Source: Hyphomicrobium sp. | GTDB lineage: Bacteria; Pseudomonadota; Alphaproteobacteria; Rhizobiales; Hyphomicrobiaceae | NCBI GenBank assembly: GCA_022844105.1 | Contig: JALHMJ010000001.1 | Coordinates: forward strand, 1 to 64,000 | DNA: 64,000 nucleotides | Direction of reading: 5' to 3' | Shown here: one piece after another, positions 47,350-55,653 of the stretch | Position numbering within the stretch: the first letter of the stretch is position 1 | Layout of the letters: each line of letters opens with the position of its first letter | Notes under the pieces: model-generated | What the model was told of the DNA's origin: nothing | Database searches by the model: none | The model's input: only the letters and a program-made list of their open reading frames with translations | Program-made: the position numbers and the translations under genes

Positions 47350-47988
47350 TTATTTAGACATTTTTGAACGGATGTGGCGCGTGATCTCGAACAGTCTTTC
47401 TTCCAGTACTGCTGGGAGTTCACAGGCGATCGGGATGTTGGCCTGCCGCTCCTGGAAAATACGTCCAGCCCAGTATTGCTTCTGTTCCTCTTCGCTCTCC
47501 GGCACGGCAGCGGTGTCGTCAACGACGATGTCGCCTTTGAGCTTGGCTATATCGACGCCCTGCTTTTCCAGCTCTTCGGCGCGCGACTTCTGCGACCGTT
47601 GATATTTTTCGATGCCGCCGATGATGGAGCGCCGCTGATTATTCACCGTCTCAAAAAGTCCGGTAAAAAGTTTGGTCAATTGACTATCGCGGTCGGCTTG
47701 CGGAACGGAGGCGGCGTAGTTGTCGATGGCGGCGGTGGCCTTCTCGATCGGCACCCGGCGAGAGGCCAACTTGGTCACGAGAGCGGGGATCTTCTCGGCA
47801 TTGAACCATTGTTTATGTTCGTCCAGGGAAGGGCCGTCCCAAATGGAGTTCGCCGATAGGTTCTCGACCTTCTTTTGCACGCATGGCCAATCCGGATTGT
47901 TCGGGTCGGCGGCGGACCAAGCGGTGGCCGAAAAGGTGAAGACGCCGGCGGCCGCCAGTAATGCAGCCTTGATGGTTTGACGCTTCAT
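47350..47988 (-). CDS. Exported helical protein of unknown function
   Basis: 212 residues with a signal peptide (AALLAAAGVFTFSATAWSA). The mature part is almost all helical and charged, with WPCVQKKVENLSANSIWDGPSL near the start and a second cysteine near 185 (ANIPIACELPAV). AGAGGAA lies upstream of the ATG at 47988. It comes 119 bases after the ABC-2 permease in the lanthanide-uptake-like set and is probably in the same unit. No family name recognised; likely specific to PQQ/methanol clusters. Confidence 0.78.
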   Translation of the reverse strand: MKRQTIKAALLAAAGVFTFSATAWSAADPNNPDWPCVQKKVENLSANSIWDGPSLDEHKQWFNAEKIPALVTKLASRRVPIEKATAAIDNYAASVPQADRDSQLTKLFTGLFETVNNQRRSIIGGIEKYQRSQKSRAEELEKQGVDIAKLKGDIVVDDTAAVPESEEEQKQYWAGRIFQERQANIPIACELPAVLEERLFEITRHIRSKMSK

Positions 47989-48107
47989 CAGGGACAGTTC
48001 CTCTCGTTTGGACTTTTCAGACAGGCGCCGGTTCGCCCGGACTTGCGTGCGGTCAGCTATTCTCACGAGGGTCGAGCGCTTTCAACAATGAAATCGTTAC
48101 GCTTCGT

Positions 48108-49070
48108 TTAGCCGGCGTTGCCGCCGCCTGGACCGCCGCGCCGTGCAATCAGTCCCTTTGAGGGGTTATAGGCAAAGACTGCGGCGCCGAGGAAAAGCAG
48201 TGTGCAGCCGACCACGACGACGAGGTGGGTAATGTCGAGCAGTTGCCCCGACTGGAGCGGGATCAATATGCCATCCAGGCTGATGCCGGGGGAAACGGGT
48301 GTCAGCGTTGGATCGATCGTGGCGCCGATCTCACCGTAGAGGGCAAACCGGATGAGCTCGACGGCATGGGTGAACGGATTGATCCGCGCCAGTTCGTAGA
48401 GGAAGGGGCTGCCTTCGCGGATACGCCAGAGTGGATACAGCGCGGAGGATGCAAAGAACATCGGGAAGATCACGAAGTTCATGACGCCCGCGAAGTTTTC
48501 GAGCTGGCGGATCAGCGAGGACATCAGCAAGGCCATCGCGCCGAGCATCAGACCCGACAGGACGAGGGCTGGAAGAACCGTCAGATACCCGTGCCAGGGC
48601 GGGACGATATCCCAAAAATAGGCGACAGCCAGAAACGTGTAGGCCTGAAGAACAGCAACGGCGACGCCACCGATCAACTTCGACAACAGCAGGAACGATC
48701 GCGGAAAGGGTGCAACGAGCAAGGTGCGCATCGAGCCCGTTTCCCGGTCATAAACCATCGAAAGGGACGACTGCATGGCATTAAACAACAAGATCATGCC
48801 GATGAGGCCCGGCGTGATGAAGGTCTCGTACAGTACGTAGGTTGTGTAGGGCGGAATAATCGAGACGCCGAGAACCTGCCGGAAGCCGGCGGCAAAAATG
48901 AACAGCCAGACGAGCGGTCGGACGAGGGCGGAGAAGAACCGTTCGCGCTGGTAGAGAAAGCGCAGAACTTCGCGCCAGACGATGCCGCGGAAACAGGCAA
49001 CATACGCGCCAAAACCGTGGCGGCGCGGCGCTTCGACATCGAGCGGACGAATAGGAGCTTCCACGTTCAT
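48108..49070 (-). CDS. ABC-2 type permease (PedC-like)
   Basis: 320-residue inner-membrane protein with six hydrophobic segments (VWLFIFAAGFRQVLG, PGLIGMILLFNAMQSSLS, LIGGVAVAVLQAYTFLAVAYF, LVLSGLMLGAMALLMSSL, VVVVGCTLLFLGAAVFA among them). It matches the alcohol/PQQ-associated permease family named after PedC of Pseudomonas. PedA1A2BC was reported to be needed for efficient lanthanide uptake, so this is inferred to move lanthanide complexes. Its start overlaps the ATPase stop (ATGA). Confidence 0.88.
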   Translation of the reverse strand: MNVEAPIRPLDVEAPRRHGFGAYVACFRGIVWREVLRFLYQRERFFSALVRPLVWLFIFAAGFRQVLGVSIIPPYTTYVLYETFITPGLIGMILLFNAMQSSLSMVYDRETGSMRTLLVAPFPRSFLLLSKLIGGVAVAVLQAYTFLAVAYFWDIVPPWHGYLTVLPALVLSGLMLGAMALLMSSLIRQLENFAGVMNFVIFPMFFASSALYPLWRIREGSPFLYELARINPFTHAVELIRFALYGEIGATIDPTLTPVSPGISLDGILIPLQSGQLLDITHLVVVVGCTLLFLGAAVFAYNPSKGLIARRGGPGGGNAG

Positions 49071-49864
49071 GCTGCCTCCGCCGTAGCCGTCGCGCCAGTC
49101 ATGGACCGGAAGGCTTCGCGAACGTCGGATTTACCTGTAACTTCGAGCAGCCCCGGCAGAAAACCCGCGTAGAGAATGCGGCCCTTGTGCATAACCACGA
49201 CACGGTCCGTGGGCGCAACCTCATCAATCAAATGCGTCGCCCACAACACGCCCATGCCCTCCCGTTCGACGAGACCGCGGACGATGCCGAGCACACCTTC
49301 GCGCGACCCGATATCGAGACCAACGGTCGCTTCGTCGAGCAGCAGCAGACCCGGACGGTGCAACAGGGAACGGGCGATTTCCACACGCCGGGCCTGGCCG
49401 CCGGAGAGATTGCGAACTTTCTCATGGGCTCTGTCGGCAAGGCCGACGGTGGTCAATGATTCAACCGCACGCTGGCGGGCGTCGGACTTGCGGATCCCGT
49501 GCAGGGCAGCGTGATAATAGAGGTTCTGTTCCAGCGTCAGGTCACTGTCGAGGGTGCGACTCTGGAAGACTACCCCAAGGCGCTGTAGCGCGGCCGTCGG
49601 TTTGCGTCGCACGTCATGGCCGAGGATGCGAATTTCCCCCGAGACGTTGTCGTAGAGACGGGTGACGAGAGCAAAGAGTGTCGACTTGCCCGCGCCGTTG
49701 AGACCAAGAAGCACCGTGAAGGCGCCGCGCGGCACCGTTAAAGACACGTTGTCGAGGACGTGCTTGTCGCCGAACCGGTGGCTCACGCCGCTGACGACGA
49801 GGGCATCGGCACCTGCTGACATCGGAGCCGTCGCGGTCGTGTCCTTGGTCAGGACTGTCATCAA
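49067..49864 (-). CDS. ABC transporter ATPase (PedB-like)
   Basis: 265-residue ATP-binding subunit with Walker A GLNGAGKST near 54-62, signature LSGGQARRVEI near 158, and Walker B LLLLDEATVGLD near 177-188. It belongs to the PQQ-associated ABC ATPase family. It partners the overlapping ABC-2 permease. The substrate is inferred from family context (lanthanide uptake), not from sequence motifs. Confidence 0.93.
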   Translation of the reverse strand: MMTVLTKDTTATAPMSAGADALVVSGVSHRFGDKHVLDNVSLTVPRGAFTVLLGLNGAGKSTLFALVTRLYDNVSGEIRILGHDVRRKPTAALQRLGVVFQSRTLDSDLTLEQNLYYHAALHGIRKSDARQRAVESLTTVGLADRAHEKVRNLSGGQARRVEIARSLLHRPGLLLLDEATVGLDIGSREGVLGIVRGLVEREGMGVLWATHLIDEVAPTDRVVVMHKGRILYAGFLPGLLEVTGKSDVREAFRSMTGATATAEAA

Positions 49865-49914
49865 ACAATTTCCTCGTCTTTTGAGCGGCGCGCAGGATCG
49901 GGCGCCGCGTTACG

Positions 49915-50943
49915 TCAGCGCGCGTTCTCTCCGCTGCCGTTATCGGCTGCCTTCATCGGCATCGTCGAGGACACGATGCCCCAGGGGTACCGACCGGTCT
50001 TGATCGACTTGATTGCCTTTTCCGACGCGACGTCGATGACCGTCACGTCATTGGACGTGCCATTGGTCGTGAACAAGAGTTTGAAATCAGGCGTGAAGCC
50101 GAGATTCCAAACGCGCTGACCGACGAGTATGTATTTTTCAACTTTATAGGTCTTCGCGTCGACGACCGCGACACGATTTGCCGGACCAAGGGCGACGAAC
50201 GCCTTGGAGTTATCCTGATTGAAGCGCACGCCAACCGGCTGGATGGCATCCTTGGTGATGCCCTGAATTTCGAAGTTGATCTTGTGCGTGACCTTCTTCA
50301 ACACTGGATCGATCACGCTGACGGTGCCGCCAATTTCGGCCGATACCCAGACTTCGGACCCGTCCGACTTGTATTCGGCGACGCGCGGACGATTGTCGAC
50401 CAGGATGTTCTCGACGTTCTTAAACCCATCGGTCGTGATGAAGTGCGCCATATTGGTGGTTTCAGAAGTGTTGACGAGCATTTTCCCATCGGGGCTGATG
50501 CCCATACCTTCCGGTTCCACGCCGACGGGAATGTCGGTGATGATGGTGCCTTTGAAAATGTCGACAACGGTGACGAGATTGTCGTCTTCGTTGGACACAT
50601 AGAGCGGGTTGCCGGAGATGTGCAAGATCGGCAATTCGGGATCGGGACCTGACGGCAGGTCTTTGACGTAAGCAAAGGTCTCGGCGTCATAGACTTGAAT
50701 GCGGTTGTCATCTGACGTGCAGACGATGACCCACTTTCCGTCTTTGGAGAGAATGATGCCGCGCGGGCGGTTACCGGTTTTGATGGTGTGGACGACTTCC
50801 AGCTTTTCACTGTCGATGACAGATACTGTGTTCTCCTTTTCGTTGGAGATAAACACTTTGTAGGCAGCAGCGGGGCCGGCGCCGAGCGCGAGGCCTGCTA
50901 GGGCTAAAGCGGCCAGGGCGGCGGTGGTTTTGATGGCTGTCAT
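49915..50943 (-). CDS. PQQ-associated YVTN beta-propeller protein
   Basis: 342-residue periplasmic propeller: signal peptide ending AAAYK, then seven YVTN-type blades (VFISNEKENTVSVIDSEKLEVVHTIKTG, VWVSAEIGGTVSVIDPVL and so on). It matches the propeller encoded with PedBC/Lut-type transporters. It may be a periplasmic lanthanide or lanthanophore binding component. Start at 50943 is chosen with GAGA upstream over the non-ATG codon two positions before. Confidence 0.9.
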   Translation of the reverse strand: MTAIKTTAALAALALAGLALGAGPAAAYKVFISNEKENTVSVIDSEKLEVVHTIKTGNRPRGIILSKDGKWVIVCTSDDNRIQVYDAETFAYVKDLPSGPDPELPILHISGNPLYVSNEDDNLVTVVDIFKGTIITDIPVGVEPEGMGISPDGKMLVNTSETTNMAHFITTDGFKNVENILVDNRPRVAEYKSDGSEVWVSAEIGGTVSVIDPVLKKVTHKINFEIQGITKDAIQPVGVRFNQDNSKAFVALGPANRVAVVDAKTYKVEKYILVGQRVWNLGFTPDFKLLFTTNGTSNDVTVIDVASEKAIKSIKTGRYPWGIVSSTMPMKAADNGSGENAR

Positions 50944-51006
50944 TGGCAATCTCTTTTCAAGGGCGATGGGGCTGGTGACATCAACTGCGGCGCGGGCGGT
51001 GCGAAG

Positions 51007-52290
51007 TTATTTCGTGTACGACCGGCATTTTGTTTCGGGCTTGTCGACACCCAAGGTATCGAGTTCGGTGAACTGGTGCAGAAACCCGGGCTGGGGTGAA
51101 ACGGTGACGTGCATCTTGCCGGTCGCGAGCACGATGGGTTGGCGAAGCTGGCCGTTCCATGAGCGATAAGACAGTGCGCGTCCTTTGAAGGCTGCCAGTT
51201 CGAATTCCGGCGAGACCATGTAATCGATCAGGGGCTTGCGCTCGACCGACTGTTTGCGGGTGGCGGCTTCACCGATCGAGCGGATGGCCATCCATGCCTG
51301 GTAGTCGAGAGGGCGCATGTTGCGGCCGGCCAGTTTCTTGAATCGATTCTGGAACTGCGTGCCGCCCCACAATTCGACTGCCGGATGCCAGCTCGTCGCG
51401 AACAGGCCGGACGTTCCAGCCACTGGCCGCGCGTCCCAGGTCCGGTAGGGGAAATAGTCGCCGAACAGTTCGCCTTCGTCGGCGACAATGAGCACATCAT
51501 GCGCCGGCAACTTCTGAGTAAAGGCTGGGATCTGCTGCTGGATTTGCTCAAAGCCGCCATCCGAACGGCGGCTGCCGGGATCATATTTGAATTCGCGTTC
51601 TTCCAGGATCTTCATGCCGAAGCGCTGGGCACTGCGGCGCAGAGCGGCGGCATATGCTTTGTCCTCCGGCGCGGGGCCGACGATCATCACCCAATTGCCC
51701 CACCGCTTCCAAGCTAGGTATTGGGTCAGGCCGTCAGCCAACATGGTGCGTGAGGGAGCTGTGTGCTTGAGGTTGGCGCGGCAGTCTTCCTCGCGGATGT
51801 TCTCGTCAGGCGCGGAGATATTGAAGATGACTGCATCAAGACCTTTGAGGGCATCGGCAAGATCAAGCGTGGCTTTGGCATCCAGATCGCTTACGACGAA
51901 GCCGAGGCCACCCTGAACGCGCTTCAGGGTTTCTGCGATGAGTTCGGCCGGATCTTCGCTTTCAATAAGTTCGAGAGAGAAATTCTGCTTCAGAAAGCGG
52001 CCAGTTGTGTTGTTGTCGTCGATAGCCAGCCGGGCGCCGGAAAGACCATCGTCCTTCGGCGGGATATCTAAAAGAGAGAGCGGAGGTAGCCGCTTCGGAC
52101 GAAGCTGCCGCACATACAAGACGGTCAGTTTCGCGACATCAGCGGTCTGTTGCGCGTCCGGGGCTGTTTGGCTCGGAACCCCCGGGGGTGCGGCGGCGAA
52201 CGCGCTGGATTGGAGGGCGCATGGGCCTGCCAACAACGCCCAAACGGCGAGCAGCACCGGACGACTTGCACGTAAGGTGTTGAACCCCAT
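51007..52290 (-). CDS. PQQ-associated ABC substrate-binding protein
   Basis: 427-residue periplasmic binding protein (branched-chain amino acid type fold) with signal peptide (PVLLAVWALLAGPCALQSSAFA). Segments LTVLYVRQLRPKRLPPLSLLDIPPKDDGLSGARLAIDDNNTTG and DYQAWMAIRSIGEAATR mark the PQQ-associated family that sits with PedBC-like genes. The ATG at 52290 gives a normal signal peptide; ATG at 52350 would add 20 residues in front. First gene of the leftward set; its promoter faces the Zur-like box. Confidence 0.88.
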   Translation of the reverse strand: MGFNTLRASRPVLLAVWALLAGPCALQSSAFAAAPPGVPSQTAPDAQQTADVAKLTVLYVRQLRPKRLPPLSLLDIPPKDDGLSGARLAIDDNNTTGRFLKQNFSLELIESEDPAELIAETLKRVQGGLGFVVSDLDAKATLDLADALKGLDAVIFNISAPDENIREEDCRANLKHTAPSRTMLADGLTQYLAWKRWGNWVMIVGPAPEDKAYAAALRRSAQRFGMKILEEREFKYDPGSRRSDGGFEQIQQQIPAFTQKLPAHDVLIVADEGELFGDYFPYRTWDARPVAGTSGLFATSWHPAVELWGGTQFQNRFKKLAGRNMRPLDYQAWMAIRSIGEAATRKQSVERKPLIDYMVSPEFELAAFKGRALSYRSWNGQLRQPIVLATGKMHVTVSPQPGFLHQFTELDTLGVDKPETKCRSYTK

Positions 52291-52566
52291 AGAGCTTTCA
52301 AGTAGACGCAGAGCGCTGTTGGTGGCGATTGGCTGCACGGTCCATTCCATTTTGTTACTTTATACCGTACTGAAATCGCCATCGCAGGCTAAAAGTCAAG
52401 CCTCGGCCGTCACGGGTCGCGGGAATGTTATAACATTTGATGGTGGACGTGGCGGCCCACACTCGCAATCTGCGCGGACCATTGCCACGTTAAAGTCGCA
52501 GGACAGCAAGGCGCACGCATTCCAGGTGACCGGAATGCGCCAGACGCCATTCGACCGGGAGCAACG
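52291..52566. other. Divergent promoter region containing a perfect Zur-type palindrome
   Basis: 276 bases between the lanthanide-uptake-like set and the ABC/cofactor operon. The palindrome at 52424-52437 is central, about 130 bases from each start codon. The remainder shows no gene. Confidence 0.7.
52424..52437. promoter_or_regulatory. zur box: Perfect 14-bp Zur-box-like palindrome
   Basis: AATGTTATAACATT is a perfect palindrome whose inner 12 bases, ATGTTATAACAT, equal the core of the Zur motif described for rhizobial alphaproteobacteria (GATATGTTATAACATATC, from memory of comparative genomics work). It is the best regulatory match in the window and lies between two divergent transport operons. 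Confidence 0.7.
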
Positions 52567-53118
52567 ATGAGAGCCTTTGCGGGAGCCGTTATCGCCTTGT
52601 TGGCGGCGGCCGGACTATCGGGCACTGCGGCAGCGGCACAAAAAACGGTCGTGCTGCCCTTCGATCTCATTCTGCAGAAGAAGGAAGAAGATTTCTACAT
52701 TGGTGCGGGCAAACCGTCGCCGACGGAGCAGGCGCGCCTGCAGATCATTAATCAGGAACTGCGCACCATTCTTGCAGCGGATGGAACGCACGAGTTGATC
52801 GACACGACCACCCCCTCTCTGGCCAAGGAAATCGAGGCCGCCGGCCCGTTCGTCGACTGCAATGGCTGCGAGGTCGATCTGGCGAAAAAGCTCAACGGCG
52901 AGGTGCTGTACACCGGGCTGGTCGATAAAGCGTCCGAAACGCTGTTGAACATGCGCATCATGGAAATCGATGTTGCGACCGGCGAATTGAAGCGCGCCGG
53001 CAATGTCGTCATTCAAGGCAACACGGATGAAGCGTGGCTGCGCGGCGTGCGTTGGTTGATGAAGAACAAGCTGCCCGCCGCTGTGCCGGCGGCGAAGAAG
53101 TCCGAGGCTGCGCCATGA
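52567..53118 (+). CDS. Exported DUF2380-like protein
   Basis: 183 residues: signal peptide (AGAVIALLAAAGLSGTAAAA), then a mixed fold with QKTVVLPFDLILQKKEEDF and DCNGCEVDLAKKLNGEVLYTGLVDK, and TDEAWLRGVRWLMKN at the end. It resembles DUF2380/DUF3280 proteins, a CsgG-like fold often found with methylotrophy and PQQ genes. The CxxC pair could bind metal, which would suit a Zur-linked promoter, but this is conjecture. First gene of the operon; the stop overlaps the next start (ATGA). Confidence 0.85.
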   Translation: MRAFAGAVIALLAAAGLSGTAAAAQKTVVLPFDLILQKKEEDFYIGAGKPSPTEQARLQIINQELRTILAADGTHELIDTTTPSLAKEIEAAGPFVDCNGCEVDLAKKLNGEVLYTGLVDKASETLLNMRIMEIDVATGELKRAGNVVIQGNTDEAWLRGVRWLMKNKLPAAVPAAKKSEAAP

Positions 53119-54119
53119 ATCTGTCCCGTCGCGCTCTAATGGGTGTTGCAGTGGGTGCGCTGGCGGGCGAAGCAGTGGGTTCGTTTGCTTTTTCCAACCG
53201 GGCGTTCGCCCAGGCACGCAAACTCAGGGTCGCGTCCGTCAAATTTGGAACACTGGCTTGGCTACTGGAAACCATCAAATCGGAGAAGCTCGACGATAAG
53301 TACAATCTGTCTCTTCAGATCGTCGAGACCGCAACCAATCAATCAAGTCCGATTGCGCTCTACGGCGGCAGCGCGGACGTGGTGGTGACCGACTGGCCGT
53401 GGGCGCTGCGGCAGCGAGCCATGGGCGAGCCAGTCAAGTTCGCTCCATTCTCCGGCGCACTGGGCGCGGTCGTCGTGCCGGGCGACAGCCCGATCGTGTC
53501 GCTGGCGGACCTCAAGGGCAAAAAGCTCGGCGTCGCAGGGTCGTCCACCGATAAGAGTTGGCTGCTTTTGCGGGCGCATTCCAAGCAGTCGATGGGCGCC
53601 GATCTCGCCGACCTTGTTCTACCGCAATACGGCGCCGCCCCGCTGCTGACCGAGCAACTAAAGGATGGCCGTCTCGATGCGGTGCTCAACTTCTGGACCT
53701 TCACCGCACGGCTCGAGGCGCAGGGATTCCGGCAAGTGATTTCGATGTCGGATGTCATGACGGCGCTGGGCATTGATCCGCAGCCGGCGCTGGTCGGGTT
53801 CATCTGGAAGGAAGGCGCGGAGGCCGAACTGCTGCCCGCGATCAACAGCCTTCTGGCGGCGGCGCGGGAGGGCAACGAACTTTTGGCCAACAGCGATGCG
53901 CCCTGGGAGCGGTTGCGGCCGATCATGAAAGCGGCCAACGACGCAGAATTCGTGGCGCTCAAGGCCGGGTACCGTTCCGGCATTCGCGGCTATTGGAGTG
54001 AAGCCGACATGAAGTCGGCGGAGAAGATCATGGCCATTCTTTTGGCGGCAGGCGATGCCGAGCTTGCCGGCAAGGGGACGAAGTTCGATCCAAAGGCCTT
54101 CTATGCTCCCGGCGCGTAA
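53115..54119 (+). CDS. ABC transporter substrate-binding protein (NitT/TauT type)
   Basis: 334-residue periplasmic binding protein with a twin-arginine-like leader (LSRRALMGVAVGALAG; AFAQARK cleavage). SVKFGTLAWLLETIKSEKLDDKYNL and GGSADVVVTDWPWALRQRAMG are typical of the SsuA/TauA/ThiY fold. The ligand is unknown. Because the operon continues into methanofuran/H4MPT synthesis genes, a cofactor precursor is one idea; the Zur-like box suggests a metal complex as another. The start at 53115 overlaps the upstream stop. Confidence 0.9.
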   Translation: MNLSRRALMGVAVGALAGEAVGSFAFSNRAFAQARKLRVASVKFGTLAWLLETIKSEKLDDKYNLSLQIVETATNQSSPIALYGGSADVVVTDWPWALRQRAMGEPVKFAPFSGALGAVVVPGDSPIVSLADLKGKKLGVAGSSTDKSWLLLRAHSKQSMGADLADLVLPQYGAAPLLTEQLKDGRLDAVLNFWTFTARLEAQGFRQVISMSDVMTALGIDPQPALVGFIWKEGAEAELLPAINSLLAAAREGNELLANSDAPWERLRPIMKAANDAEFVALKAGYRSGIRGYWSEADMKSAEKIMAILLAAGDAELAGKGTKFDPKAFYAPGA

Positions 54120-54885
54120 GACGACCGCCGCGGGCGCCACGATCGAACGCCTTGCCTGGACCATTGCTTCCCTTGCGACCTTCGTCGCTCTATGGGCGAT
54201 GGCGGCGGCACTTTCCGAAAGCCGGCATTTGCCGGGGCCGGACAAGGTGCTCGAAGTCCTCGGGCAGGAAGCGGCGAGCGGCGCACTGTGGTCCAATATG
54301 TCGATTACGATGGTGCGGGTTGCGTGCGCGTTTTTTCTCGCGATGCTGATCGGCACGGTCATCGGTATCTTCCTCGGCTCGTATCGGCGCGCCGATAAAT
54401 TTTTCGATAGCTGGCTGGTGTTGTTTCTCAATCTGCCGGCGCTGGTCATTATCGCGCTGTCTTATGTCTGGCTTGGAACGACTGAGTTGACGGCGATCCT
54501 CGCGGTGGCGGTCAACAAGATCCCGAATGTGGCCGTGCAGATGCGCGAGGGGGCGCGGCAGTTGTCGCGTGATCTATCGGAGATGGCGCACGTCTATAAT
54601 TTCGGCCCCTGGAAAACGTTGCGTCACGTGACGCTGCCACAGTTGGCGCCTTTCGCTGCGGCTGCCGCCCGATCAGGGCTGGCGCTCGTGTGGAAGATCG
54701 TGCTCGTGGTCGAAGCGCTGGGCGGTCATGCGACCGGGGTTGGCCATCAAATCCACGCCGCGTTCGGCAATTACGATGTTCCGACGATTCTTGCCTATGC
54801 GCTGGCTTTCATCGTCGTCATTCAAATCGTCGAATTTGGTGTACTGCAACCGTTGCAGGCGCGGGTGAACAAATGGCGCCGGTGA
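54103..54885 (+). CDS. ABC transporter permease (NitT/TauT type)
   Basis: 260-residue inner-membrane permease of the BPD type with six segments (LATFVALWAMAAALS, ACAFFLAMLIGTVIGIFLG, LVLFLNLPALVIIALSYVWLG and others) and an EAA-like loop REGARQLSRDLSEMAHVYNFGPWKTLRHVTLPQLAPF. Overlaps the binding protein gene by 17 bases and the ATPase gene by 13, so strict co-expression is expected. Confidence 0.93.
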   Translation: MLPARKTTAAGATIERLAWTIASLATFVALWAMAAALSESRHLPGPDKVLEVLGQEAASGALWSNMSITMVRVACAFFLAMLIGTVIGIFLGSYRRADKFFDSWLVLFLNLPALVIIALSYVWLGTTELTAILAVAVNKIPNVAVQMREGARQLSRDLSEMAHVYNFGPWKTLRHVTLPQLAPFAAAAARSGLALVWKIVLVVEALGGHATGVGHQIHAAFGNYDVPTILAYALAFIVVIQIVEFGVLQPLQARVNKWRR

Positions 54886-55646
54886 GTGGGTCTGGCAGTC
54901 CGGTCCGGGTCCGGGTCAAACGCAAGTCGTTTGCGGCGATCGGCGGGCGCGACGAGAACGTGGTCCTCACCGATGTATCGTTTGACGTGGCGCCGCGGTC
55001 GTTCGTGGTGCTGACTGGGCCATCCGGCTGTGGCAAGTCCACGCTTCTCAATATCGTGGCGGGCCTCGACACGGACTACGAGGGCGACATCGACCTTGGG
55101 TCGGGCAGTCCCCAGATGACGTTTATTTTTCAGACGCCGCGGCTGCTCCCTTGGCGAACTATTCGCGAAAATCTGATGCTGTCACTGCCCGACGGGGATC
55201 GTCGCCAGGACGGCGTCGATGCCATCCTCGACCGTGTCGGACTGACGGAGGCAAAGAACGCTTATCCGGAGCGGACGTCGCTGGGCATGCAGCGGCGGGC
55301 GGCGCTGGCCCGCGGGTTTATCCAGGAACCCGATATTCTGCTTATGGACGAGCCGTTTGTGTCGCTCGACGATCCGACCGCGCATGGCTTGCGGGAATTG
55401 CTGGTCGATCTGTGGAACAGCCGGCCGACGACGGTCATGTTCGTGACGCACGACCGCACGGAGGCCGTTATGCTTGGCACCCGAATCTTGCGCCTGGCAC
55501 CCGGCTCTGCGAGTATCGTTGCCGACGAGACGGTGCGCTTGAGCCCGGCCGAGCGCACCGACCGCGAAAAGGTGCAGGCGGAACTGAAGCGCATCTTCGA
55601 GAGCCCGGCGGCCGATCACAACGGTGCGGGTGTTTCACAAGGTTGA
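54873..55646 (+). CDS. ABC transporter ATPase (NitT/TauT type)
   Basis: 257-residue nucleotide-binding subunit with Walker A GPSGCGKST near 46-54, Q-loop FIFQTPRLLPWRTI, a degenerate signature (ERTSLGMQRRAALARGF) and Walker B ILLMDEPFVSLD near 157-168. The signature LSLGM is weaker than the usual LSGGQ but similar to SsuB/TauB relatives. Start at 54873 lies inside the permease gene end. Confidence 0.92.
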   Translation: MAPVSGSGSPVRVRVKRKSFAAIGGRDENVVLTDVSFDVAPRSFVVLTGPSGCGKSTLLNIVAGLDTDYEGDIDLGSGSPQMTFIFQTPRLLPWRTIRENLMLSLPDGDRRQDGVDAILDRVGLTEAKNAYPERTSLGMQRRAALARGFIQEPDILLMDEPFVSLDDPTAHGLRELLVDLWNSRPTTVMFVTHDRTEAVMLGTRILRLAPGSASIVADETVRLSPAERTDREKVQAELKRIFESPAADHNGAGVSQG

Positions 55647-55653
55647 TCAATTA

